DNA of 9,202 bases from Candidatus Bathyarchaeota archaeon (GTDB lineage Archaea; Thermoproteota; Bathyarchaeia; 40CM-2-53-6): positions 1 to 9,202 of the forward strand of contig VBBA01000142.1 in NCBI GenBank assembly GCA_005888675.1, read 5' to 3'. Shown in pieces: positions 1 through 6,445 of this stretch (positions are counted from its first letter, which is position 1; every line of letters begins with the position of its first letter). The position numbers and the translations under genes are program-made. The notes under the pieces are model-generated. The model was not told where the DNA came from, made no database searches, and worked only from the letters and a program-made list of their open reading frames with translations.

Positions 1-955
1 TGCCAATGAAGTACCAGAGAAAGGATGAGACTATAGCAATTATCACGACGGCTGGGACAAAGTAGCTAGCAATCCTGTCTGCCAGCTTTTGGAGGGGAGC
101 CCGTCCCATCTGTGCTTCTCCTACGAGTTTGACAATCTGTGCAAGGACTGTATCCTGTCCGACCTTGGACGCCCGAACTTTCAGCATACCAGTCTTGTTG
201 ACAGTGGCTCCGATTACCTCGTCCCCGGATTTCTTGTCCCTAGGCATACTTTCCCCGGTTATCATAGACTCGTCAACGGCAGAACCACCCTCTACAACCA
301 CTCCGTCTACGGGAATCCTTTCGCCAGGTCGTACTATGATGATGTCCCCGGGCTGAACCCGCTCAACTGGCACCTCGACCTCTCGTCCGTCCCTGAGGAT
401 CTTAGCAATCTGTGGCTGCAGACTGACCAGTTTTCTCACAGCCTCTGAAGCCTTCCGTTTCGTAATGTGGTCCAGAAGGTTACCAGTCTGTATGAGGGTG
501 ATAATTACGGCGGCAGTCTCATAGTAGGTAGTCTGGGACAGACTGCCGAAGAATCCCGGGGCGAACGTCACGATAACACTGTACAACCATGCGGCCGTGG
601 AGCCCAGAGCTATCAATAGGTCCATGTTTCCGGCCTTCATCCTTAGTGCGTCGTAGCTTCCTCGATAGAATCGTGCTCCGACGATAAATTGGACCGGCAG
701 AGAGAGTAGGAAGAGGAGGTAATTGTTCAGCTTCATGTCCGTAATAATTGGCAAGTAGCTGAGTAGGATGATCGGAATTGTGAGAATGGCGCCGAAAGCG
801 ACCAGTATTTTCAACCGGCTTAGTGCCAGCTCTGGCGCTTGGAATTGTTGTAGGCATGACTCGCTGCAGAAGTAGTAGGTTATCCCGTTGCGGGCTACCT
901 TCAAGGCACGTGGGGATTCCTCCACGTACATACCGCAAATCGGGTCTGTCGCCAT
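1..955 (-). CDS. P1B-type heavy-metal (probably Cu) ATPase with N-terminal YHS domain, partial
   Basis: This is the N-terminal 318 codons of a metal-exporting P-type ATPase; the frame is open to the window edge, so the 3' end is missing. Residues 4-40 form a YHS metal-binding domain (DPICGM, then YYFCSESC with Cys30 and Cys34). Hydrophobic segments lie at about 47-70, 77-97, 110-132 and 142-160. The actuator domain follows, with PGD (202-204), GERIPVDG (211-218) and the phosphatase loop TGES (233-236), and a further membrane helix starts near 298. The transmembrane ion motif, the DKTGT phosphorylation site and the ATP-binding domain would lie beyond base 1, so Cu specificity is inferred from the YHS domain and the neighbours. 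The ATG at 955 is chosen because it puts the YHS domain at the N-terminus and a TATA-like box lies about 30 bases upstream. It is last in a minus-strand metal cluster. Confidence 0.93.
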   Translation of the reverse strand, partial: MATDPICGMYVEESPRALKVARNGITYYFCSESCLQQFQAPELALSRLKILVAFGAILTIPIILLSYLPIITDMKLNNYLLFLLSLPVQFIVGARFYRGSYDALRMKAGNMDLLIALGSTAAWLYSVIVTFAPGFFGSLSQTTYYETAAVIITLIQTGNLLDHITKRKASEAVRKLVSLQPQIAKILRDGREVEVPVERVQPGDIIIVRPGERIPVDGVVVEGGSAVDESMITGESMPRDKKSGDEVIGATVNKTGMLKVRASKVGQDTVLAQIVKLVGEAQMGRAPLQKLADRIASYFVPAVVIIAIVSSFLWYFIG

Positions 956-979
956 GATTCAGTAGGAAAGAGGCTGTCT

Positions 980-990
980 TGTTATTTGAA
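980..990 (-). promoter_or_regulatory. Possible TATA box for the YHS-type ATPase gene
   Basis: On the minus strand this reads TTCAAATAAC, an AT-rich stretch centred about 30 bases before the ATG at 955, with no clear Shine-Dalgarno site between. That spacing fits archaeal leaderless or near-leaderless transcription. The 106-base gap before the ATPase contrasts with the tight packing of the three upstream genes, which also suggests a separate promoter. Assigned by eye only. Confidence 0.35.
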
Positions 991-1061
991 GAATCGCTTC
1001 AGCCCGGAACAGAATCGGACGGCCTAGTCACAGAATCTGAGCAGGCAAACTTGGAGATGCT

Positions 1062-1508
1062 TCATTGAAGGCTTGCGCTCTTCGCGATTGGTGGCGGCCT
1101 CGTCCACGTCAACGCAAGGATACCGCTCGCAATGCCCAGGACAAGCCCTACTAGGAGCCCTCCCATTCCTCCGAGGATACTAACGACCGAGAACGTCAGA
1201 ATGATCGCTCCCCAGAGCTGACTTTCAGAAGGCCGACTGTAAAGCATTGCTGAACCCAAAAGCACGATCGCACCTGAGGCAAGTCCTAGGACTGTAAGAG
1301 CAGGGGCAAAACTCATCATCATTCCCATACTCATTCCTCCGTTCATTCCCGACATCATACCAGCCATTCCGCTCATGTTATCCATCATGCCAGCCACCCC
1401 GAAGGTGAACATCGACATTACGACGGCTCCCAACAAAATGAAGATCCCTGCGATCAGACCTAGAATGAAGGGCGCAAATGGTTTCTGTCCGACGCCTAAG
1501 CCCGCCAT
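1062..1508 (-). CDS. Small four-TM membrane protein with Met-rich loop, possible copper binder
   Basis: I do not recognise a named family. The 148-residue protein has four hydrophobic segments at about 11-39, 67-89, 98-116 and 118-135. The loop between the first two is extraordinarily rich in methionine and glycine: residues 41-65 contain 12 Met in MM, GM and MxM arrangements, with almost no charge. Methionine clusters of this sort bind Cu(I) or Ag(I) in copper carriers such as Ctr-type transporters and CopC/CusF-like proteins. With one metal ATPase downstream and another across the divergent region, a role in capturing or passing Cu(I) is a fair inference but unproven. It starts 18 bases after the stop of the zinc-finger gene, so the two are probably cotranscribed. 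GTG at 1517 is an alternative start adding three residues (MSS). Confidence 0.8.
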   Translation of the reverse strand: MAGLGVGQKPFAPFILGLIAGIFILLGAVVMSMFTFGVAGMMDNMSGMAGMMSGMNGGMSMGMMMSFAPALTVLGLASGAIVLLGSAMLYSRPSESQLWGAIILTFSVVSILGGMGGLLVGLVLGIASGILALTWTRPPPIAKSASLQ

Positions 1509-1526
1509 ACTACTCACTCACATCAT

Positions 1527-2141
1527 TCATGGTCCGCACACTACTTGAATCCTCTGTCCGTCAACAAATACCACGTCTAGAGTGCCCATCGGCTTCTGAA
1601 CTCCGTCTACGATGATGTATGCTCTGTGACCGGGGTCCACTGGATGATTCAGCACTTGGTTTGAGTCTAGGCGCTGGCCCCAGATAGCGAGAAGCTCTTG
1701 AAGGGTAAAGTCATGGACGGTATTCGATTCTTCGTGAATTTGGCCGGAGGTATCGTGAGTGTGCAAGGGGGACATTCCTTCCATGCCGTATTGGTCCAAC
1801 GAATGATCCTTCCAGAGGCTCGGGTCTATTCCGATCCGGGCTGGAACCGTCACCGGACTTCCGTTTATCGTCACAGAAAGCTGAGGGTGCCAGTGCATCC
1901 TCATCGTGTTGGCCGCGGCAAGCTCCGAGGCCGCGTAGGAAATTCCGATCACAGCAAGCGTGAACAATGCCAATATCGCAAGATTCCCCCGACGATGACT
2001 CTTGAAGACTGAAGCCCTAGCAAAAGTTTGGGTCGGTCTGACTAGAGATCCGGGTTGCTTGGGATGCACTCTGTCATAATGCCCCTTAAGATTCTCCTTT
2101 TTGACCGAAGCTCCGCAGAAAGGACATTGCTCGGTTTCCAT
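1527..2141 (-). CDS. Membrane-anchored protein: C2H2 zinc finger, one TM, His-rich outer domain
   Basis: This 204-residue protein has three parts. Residues 6-26 form a C2H2 zinc finger (CPFC at 6-9, His21 and His26, spacing C-x2-C-x11-H-x4-H). One transmembrane helix spans about 53-72. Residues 78-204 form a soluble domain rich in possible metal ligands: MHWHP (82-86), HTHD (127-130), His136, and further His and Met. Basic residues before the helix (HRR, 49-51) suggest that the finger is cytoplasmic and the His domain outside. I recall similar ectodomains from Thaumarchaeota, but no function is known to me; metal sensing or binding is inferred. The ATG at 2141, four bases after the previous stop, is preferred to a TTG at 2168 that would overlap that gene and add nine residues. 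The last residues include a lone Cys202. Confidence 0.85.
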   Translation of the reverse strand: METEQCPFCGASVKKENLKGHYDRVHPKQPGSLVRPTQTFARASVFKSHRRGNLAILALFTLAVIGISYAASELAAANTMRMHWHPQLSVTINGSPVTVPARIGIDPSLWKDHSLDQYGMEGMSPLHTHDTSGQIHEESNTVHDFTLQELLAIWGQRLDSNQVLNHPVDPGHRAYIIVDGVQKPMGTLDVVFVDGQRIQVVCGP

Positions 2142-2145
2142 GAAT

Positions 2146-3147
2146 TCAGATCTTTGATTCCTGAACAAAAAGCTTGCCTAAACTCAAGAATTTTCTTCTG
2201 AGGTATTTGCCTCCGAACATTCCCCCGTATGTGAACATAGACGCCGAGAACAGGCCTGCGCTGATGATGCAAAGCAAGATAGGGAATACCAATGCATCAC
2301 TGGCATAGCTTATGGCGAAAATGACGTGAACTATGATGACCATTGCCGCAAAGCTCCAGGTCATTCCAACTAGAATCCCTGTTCGAAGATAATAAGCCAG
2401 TCCAGCGAAAGCAATTAGGCCAATCAATAAGAAATCATTCAGCACAAATGCCCTCGTGCTCACAACCCACCAGTACTGGTAGCTCTCAAGATTGCTTGTT
2501 ATCAAGCTGGCCAGCACACCTAGAAAGAGGAGGGCAATGGATGGGCGGTCAACTACAGCTCTTCTCAGCCTCATCGGAACTATCCGCGACCCGAAGAAAA
2601 GTCCGAGCGCGGCCAAGAGGGCGATCTCAACACCTTTTGAAAATGTTCCAAGAGACTCGACTGATTCTGGCTCAAGCGAGAACGGAGGAGGGATTATTCT
2701 GGTTATGATGTACAGTTCTATGAAGACCAAAGTGAGTGCGACCCCGACCCACCAGAGCAGCTTCTCGCGACGACGGGCCAGTGGAATTGCTCCCACTTGA
2801 ATTGCTCCTGATATCACGAAGAAGCCGGCGGATAGCGGCTCGCTCAAGTGTTCTAGCACAGCCAACCAATGCAGCAGTCCATCTGCGTACAGCAGAGTCA
2901 AGCCGGCCACTAGGCCGATTCCTTGAACGGATCGGAGTGATCCACGATAACTGAGGATAATGCCGCCCAACGCGATTGGCGGACCCAAGAGCGCGAAGGC
3001 TAAGGAGATGGGAGAGTGAATAGGCACGACCTCCTGACCGCCATGGCCATGACTTGAGAGGGCTGACGGGGCCGGTGCAGCCATGATGTCTGTCAAAAGA
3101 ACTCCGATTGCAAGGACGACACCCAGCACAATCAACACCTTCCCCAA
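2146..3147 (-). CDS. Polytopic membrane protein with conserved-looking His/Asp positions, unknown function
   Basis: This is a 333-residue integral membrane protein of about nine or ten helices (about 3-24, 46-67, 74-94, 103-124, 131-153, 172-190, 203-220, 234-253, 258-280 and 286-306). I do not recognise a named family. A short loop after the first helix holds SHGHGG (His33, His35) and His44. The third helix and following loop carry D89, H93 and H100 in an ADGLLHWLAVLEH stretch, which could form a metal or quinone site. It is the first gene of the minus-strand cluster, and its stop lies only four bases before the zinc-finger gene. The start is uncertain: there is no in-frame ATG near the N-terminus. 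TTG at 3147 is used here; GTG at 3138 is possible. CTG at 3168 has a GGTGA motif about seven bases before it and would add a basic N-terminus (GNWKNR). Confidence 0.82.
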   Translation of the reverse strand: MGKVLIVLGVVLAIGVLLTDIMAAPAPSALSSHGHGGQEVVPIHSPISLAFALLGPPIALGGIILSYRGSLRSVQGIGLVAGLTLLYADGLLHWLAVLEHLSEPLSAGFFVISGAIQVGAIPLARRREKLLWWVGVALTLVFIELYIITRIIPPPFSLEPESVESLGTFSKGVEIALLAALGLFFGSRIVPMRLRRAVVDRPSIALLFLGVLASLITSNLESYQYWWVVSTRAFVLNDFLLIGLIAFAGLAYYLRTGILVGMTWSFAAMVIIVHVIFAISYASDALVFPILLCIISAGLFSASMFTYGGMFGGKYLRRKFLSLGKLFVQESKI

Positions 3148-3202
3148 CCGGTTCTTCCAATTACCCAGAATCCTTCACCATGTTATCCCATTCCTGTCAC
3201 GG

Positions 3203-3212
3203 CTCATATCAA
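3203..3212 (-). promoter_or_regulatory. Possible TATA box for the minus-strand metal cluster
   Basis: On the minus strand this reads TTGATATGAG. Its centre is about 27 bases before position 3181, which would be the predicted transcription start. An ATG at 3181 opens only a six-codon frame (MVKDSG then TAA), so the transcript would have a short leader before the TTG or CTG start of the membrane protein. No clear purine-rich BRE precedes it. Weak call. Confidence 0.28.
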
Positions 3213-3454
3213 ACCCCAACCCTTGAACATAACAAGAGGATCCTATTGGACCTCAAATGGGAAAAGGTTGCAGGAGGGACTTAGATGAGGATTACTTTCC
3301 CTACTCTTCCAGGCAACAATCAATAACTTGTAAATTTCTGCGTTGTGCGTCAAATCGGACAATTATGGAGTTGCCTGTTCGATTCTCTACTGAGAGTTCG
3401 CCTAGAGTCACGGAACACTTAGGGCCCACTCGAGGGTGTTTTTGGGTTTTCTGT

Positions 3455-3468
3455 GGGGACTAGTGCCC
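3455..3468. repeat. Near-perfect 14-base palindrome
   Basis: GGGGACT followed directly by AGTGCCC forms a two-fold symmetric site with one mismatched pair (3458 against 3465). It lies between the divergent clusters and could bind a dimeric metal regulator, or be chance. No second copy was seen in the window. Confidence 0.3.
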
Positions 3469-3501
3469 TGAGCATGTGTCTCTTCCGGGACGCGACTCAA
3501 G

Positions 3502-3532
3502 TTGATCTTCACTTATCCGACTTAATCTTCAC
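3502..3532. repeat. Pair of 11-base direct repeats, 20-base period
   Basis: TTGATCTTCAC (3502-3512) and TTAATCTTCAC (3522-3532) differ at one base and are spaced exactly 20 bases apart, close to two helical turns. They lie about 170-200 bases before the ATPase start in the divergent intergenic region. A tandem operator for a regulator of one or both clusters is possible. Confidence 0.35.
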
Positions 3533-3620
3533 GATTTCTGCGGAAGTGTTTCGTGAGGAGTACCATCAACCGGGTTCTGTAGGCCAACATAAAGAGATGT
3601 GCAACATTGGATGATGGAAG

Positions 3621-3628
3621 ATTTATTC
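3621..3628 (+). promoter_or_regulatory. Possible TATA box for the HMBD-type ATPase gene
   Basis: ATTTATTC, preceded by the purine-rich GATGGAAG, is the best TATA-like stretch upstream of the ATPase. It would place the transcription start near 3650 and give a leader of about 55 bases to the proposed upstream start at 3706. The inverted repeat at 3673-3688 would then lie in the leader. By eye only. Confidence 0.28.
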
Positions 3629-3672
3629 TCTCCGTAAAGGGAAGAAATTGTGAGGGAAATTCCGGTGACATT

Positions 3673-3688
3673 AGGGACAACTATCCCT
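3673..3688. repeat. Inverted repeat just before the ATPase ribosome site
   Basis: AGGGA (3673-3677) and TCCCT (3684-3688) can pair around a six-base loop. The right arm ends directly before GAGGTG (3689-3694), so the structure could work as an operator or as a hairpin in the leader next to the ribosome site. Confidence 0.3.
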
Positions 3689-3708
3689 GAGGTGCCATAA
3701 CCTCTACG
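3689..3708 (+). promoter_or_regulatory. Shine-Dalgarno site and candidate non-ATG start of the HMBD-type ATPase
   Basis: GAGGTG (3689-3694) matches the archaeal Shine-Dalgarno consensus. Eleven bases later, at 3706-3708, lies ACG in the ATPase frame, giving (M)EHHTHSHADRNSRVIYTC and then the AMHPEV of the HMBD domain. No ATG, GTG or TTG exists in this frame between the TGA at 3688-3690 and the ATG at 3766. The predicted extension completes the YTCxMHP motif, which ATG 3766 would cut. ACG differs by one base from ATG, so this may be a weak non-standard start, a mutated start or a sequencing error. Confidence 0.4.
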
Positions 3709-3765
3709 GAACACCATACTCATTCGCACGCCGATAGGAATTCGCGCGTCATCTACACCTGTGCG

Positions 3766-5952
3766 ATGCATCCTGAGGTCAGGTCCAACTCTCCAGGTCA
3801 TTGCCCAAAGTGCGGGATGCAGCTCGTCCCAACAAAGAGGGAAGGAAGGGCAACACTCGAAGAGCACTCTCATCACATGACACCATCTCACCAAGTCTCG
3901 CGTTGGCAGTCATTCAAGACGAGCATGACAATGACGATGGGCATGGAACACACCGGTATTGCAGGGAGAGAGATGGCAAGATTGATGGAACTTGATATCC
4001 GACGCAAATTTTTCTTTGCTTTGATTCTCTCGATTCCAATAATCGTCTACTCGCCTGTAGGCGCATTTGTTCTCGGCTCTCGGCCGCCTGCGCCGATTCC
4101 TATTCCGTTGCTATTGTTCATTCTAACTACTCCCTTGTTCTTCTACTCCGGCTGGATTTTTCTCTATTCCAGCTACAAGGCGCTCCAACAAAGAACATTG
4201 AACATGGCTGTGTTGATTGCCGTTGGTATCACAGCCTCGTACGGGTTCAGCGTGGTCTTAACAATCCTAGGCAGCCGGGATTCGTATTATGAAGCGACTG
4301 CTCTTCTCGTGACATTTGTTCTGTTCGGCCACTGGCTGGAGATGAAATCAAGACGAGGAACGACAGATGCTCTACAAGCTCTATTCAATCTAGTTCCGCC
4401 ACAAGCCAGGGTTCTGCGCAATCAAAGAGAAGAGCTTGTTCCGACCTCCGAGGTGAAAATAGGGGACATAATCATCCTCAAACCCGGAGACAGAGTTCCG
4501 GTCGATGGAAAAATCATCGAAGGTGAGACATCCATTGACGAATCTCTTGTAACAGGCGAGTCGATTCCCGTCTCTAAGAAGCCAGGCGACGATGTTATTG
4601 GCGGATCGATCAACCAGTCTGGTTCGGTCAAATTCGAGGCGGCAAAGGTAGGTGAAGATACAGCTCTCGCCCAGATAGTAAAGCTGGTCGAAACTGCACA
4701 AAATTCGAAAGCTCCCGCGCAGAAACTAGCAGACCGATTTGCCAGATACCTCGTGATACTTGCGATCGGCTCCGGTCTGATCACTTTCCTGTTCTGGTCT
4801 TTCGTAATGAGACAAACGTTGTTGCTAGCACTGACCTTTGCCATTTCCACTATCGTTATTGCCTGTCCTGACGCTCTTGGACTGGCCACGCCGACAGCAG
4901 TGGCAGTCGGCACCGGATTGGGCGCGAAGTACAACATTCTCATCAAAGACGCACCTACTCTGGAACAAATCTCCAGAATCCAATCGATAGTGTTCGACAA
5001 GACAGGAACGCTAACGCAAGGTAAGCCCAAGATTGTAGATATCGCAGTAGCTGAGGGTATAGACGAAAACGATGCATTGAGACTGGTCGGTGCTGCGGAG
5101 ATCGAGTCAAACCACCCTCTGAGCAGGGCTGTACTAGAAGAAGTGGAGAGAAGGAAGCTTGTACTTCCAAAGAAGATCGAACAATTCGAGAATCTTTTGG
5201 GTTTGGGGGTGAAAGCGAAAGTGGAAGGAAGGCAATTGCTTGTAGGAACACCTAAGTTGATGAAGCAGAAGGGGGTGGATACTTCGGCCCTGCAGAAACA
5301 GATAGACGCTTTTCTTCAAAAGGGAGAAACCCTCATACTTCTCGCGGTTGATAGAAGACTTTCGGCCGTAATCGGAGCTGCCGATCCGGTAAAGCCCACA
5401 GCAAGAAGAGCCGTCGACAGATTGAAGGAACTGGACATTGAAACGGCGATGATCACCGGAGACAATTCTGGAACTGCTCAGGCTGTGGCCAACACATTGG
5501 GAATCGCCCGTGTCTTTTCAGAGGTGTTGCCAGGGGACAAGGCGAAGTATGTCAAGAAACTACAGGAAGAGGGCAAGTTCGTTGCGATGGTAGGGGACGG
5601 TGTCAATGACGCACCAGCGCTAGCACAAGCAGACATCGGAATTGCTATTGGCGCGGGCACCGATGTTGCCATCGAGACGGCGAAAGTTGTCTTGATGAAA
5701 TCTGATCCGGCGGACGTTCTGAGAGCCATCAGGTTGAGTAGGGCTACGGTCTCGAAAATGAAACAGAATCTCTTTTGGGCTTCGTTCTACAATCTACTGG
5801 CTATTCCTCTGGCGGCAGGTGTTCTTTATCCCAGTTACGGGATAATGCTGCCACCCGAGATATCGGCATTGCTGATGAGCGCCTCTTCCATCATCGTCGC
5901 GACGAACGCTGTGTTGTTGAAAAGAACCGAGAGAAGTCTTGTTGCAATCTAG
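3766..5952 (+). CDS. P1B-type heavy-metal ATPase with HMBD domain and unusual Cys-Pro-Asp ion motif
   Basis: This ATP-driven metal exporter of the inner membrane has 728 residues from ATG 3766. Residues 1-22 are most of an HMBD-type metal-binding domain (MHPEV, CPKCGM, LVP). A His/Met-rich linker follows (33-63, including EEHSHHM and MTMTMGMEH). The actuator domain holds PGD (240-242) and TGES (263-266). The ion-site helix reads CPDALGLATP (367-376), where Cu ATPases normally have CPC or CPH. The catalytic core is intact: DKTGT 411-415 with Asp411 phosphorylated, HP 450-451, TGDN 564-567 and GDGVNDAP 610-617. The last helices keep YN (675-676) and MSASS (704-708), as in Cu(I) pumps of the CopA type. 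Copper or silver is therefore the likely substrate, though Asp369 makes it uncertain. The first ATG drops part of the HMBD domain; the protein probably starts near 3706. Confidence 0.95.
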   Translation: MHPEVRSNSPGHCPKCGMQLVPTKREGRATLEEHSHHMTPSHQVSRWQSFKTSMTMTMGMEHTGIAGREMARLMELDIRRKFFFALILSIPIIVYSPVGAFVLGSRPPAPIPIPLLLFILTTPLFFYSGWIFLYSSYKALQQRTLNMAVLIAVGITASYGFSVVLTILGSRDSYYEATALLVTFVLFGHWLEMKSRRGTTDALQALFNLVPPQARVLRNQREELVPTSEVKIGDIIILKPGDRVPVDGKIIEGETSIDESLVTGESIPVSKKPGDDVIGGSINQSGSVKFEAAKVGEDTALAQIVKLVETAQNSKAPAQKLADRFARYLVILAIGSGLITFLFWSFVMRQTLLLALTFAISTIVIACPDALGLATPTAVAVGTGLGAKYNILIKDAPTLEQISRIQSIVFDKTGTLTQGKPKIVDIAVAEGIDENDALRLVGAAEIESNHPLSRAVLEEVERRKLVLPKKIEQFENLLGLGVKAKVEGRQLLVGTPKLMKQKGVDTSALQKQIDAFLQKGETLILLAVDRRLSAVIGAADPVKPTARRAVDRLKELDIETAMITGDNSGTAQAVANTLGIARVFSEVLPGDKAKYVKKLQEEGKFVAMVGDGVNDAPALAQADIGIAIGAGTDVAIETAKVVLMKSDPADVLRAIRLSRATVSKMKQNLFWASFYNLLAIPLAAGVLYPSYGIMLPPEISALLMSASSIIVATNAVLLKRTERSLVAI

Positions 5953-6076
5953 CTCCCCCTGTATTTCGTCAACGAACCCCTTGCACGAGGAACAGTTCCC
6001 GGTGAAAGCGACAATCTTATGGGGCATGCTACGTATCCTGCTTCTGAGGCAGCCTAACACCTTGATTCGAGAAACA

Positions 6077-6328
6077 ATGAATCTGAACGCAGCTAGGATT
6101 GGGTTCCTGAATGGTCATGCATGGGTGAAGAGGAACAAGGCTGTTCTCGTCACTGTGCTCTTTTGCTCGGCCGTATTCTTTCTCGCTCTAGTAGTCCCAC
6201 GAGGGGTTGACGTTCCCTGTCAAGGAAGCACAACTGCATCAATGCATGGAACCGGATGGCAGTCGCCGAGTTACGTTATGCTTGGAATCGGAGTCTCCAT
6301 TCCTCCTCCAATTGCGTGCATCGTCTAG
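6077..6328 (+). CDS. Putative small membrane protein, unknown
   Basis: This weakly supported ORF of 83 codons encodes a basic N-terminus (ending WVKRNK), a hydrophobic helix at about residues 22-40, a short polar stretch with one Cys (VPCQG), and a second hydrophobic stretch at the C-terminus (YVMLGIGV, then PPPIACIV). I recognise no family. The inside-positive then hydrophobic order is what a real small membrane protein would show, which is the main reason to list it. The frame extends upstream to ATG 6026, which would add 17 residues, and even into the end of the ATPase gene; no start has a good ribosome site or TATA box. It lies between the ATPase and the NfeD operon, with 124 bases after the ATPase stop. 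It may be noncoding. Confidence 0.35.
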   Translation: MNLNAARIGFLNGHAWVKRNKAVLVTVLFCSAVFFLALVVPRGVDVPCQGSTTASMHGTGWQSPSYVMLGIGVSIPPPIACIV

Positions 6329-6445
6329 ACCATCCTTTGACTGCGAGTATCCTTCTCCCTTGGACACGAGCCCACCACGTGAATCCGCTCATACTCGTCC
6401 CAAAACGTAAGTACAGCGCGTGAACAAGAACTTTCATCCAGAAGC

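Larger units (their letters stand above)
3148..3765. other. Divergent intergenic region between the two metal gene clusters
   Basis: About 600 bases separate the start of the minus-strand membrane-protein gene from the first ATG of the second ATPase. ORFs of up to 121 codons exist here on both strands, but none has recognisable motifs, a sensible hydropathy pattern or a convincing start; I see no tRNA or other RNA fold. The region holds a pair of 11-base direct repeats (3502-3532), a near-perfect 14-base palindrome (3455-3468), a T-rich run after 3438 (GTTTTTGGGTTTT), and an inverted repeat at 3673-3688. The last 60 bases are not truly noncoding: the N-terminus of the ATPase reads on upstream of its first ATG to about 3706. 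Confidence 0.6.

Noticed and set aside
89..448. Plus-strand ORFs opposite the first ATPase
   Set aside because: They are antisense to the actuator domain of the ATPase. A similar shadow protein appears opposite the second ATPase (4422-5030) only because the two pumps are homologous.
2672..3160. 162-codon minus-strand ORF overlapping the polytopic membrane protein
   Set aside because: It is an alternative frame of the same stretch, rich in Arg, Ser and Cys with no domain or hydropathy pattern, while the chosen frame is a clean multi-helix protein.
3376..3400. GTTCGATTC, a tRNA T-loop-like string
   Set aside because: The flanking five-base arms do not pair and no anticodon arm or acceptor stem can be drawn around it.
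3257..3463. 68-codon ORF in the divergent intergenic region
   Set aside because: Its low-complexity mixed composition, absence of a ribosome site or promoter, and lack of any motif do not support a gene.
3529..3894. 121-codon minus-strand ORF across the ATPase N-terminus
   Set aside because: It overlaps the conserved HMBD coding region on the opposite strand and shows no recognisable features.
5939..6076. TTG start at 5939 overlapping the ATPase end for the small membrane ORF
   Set aside because: The added 46 residues look like unselected sequence, and the overlap with the ATPase gene lacks a ribosome site; the start at 6077 directly before the basic-then-hydrophobic stretch is simpler.
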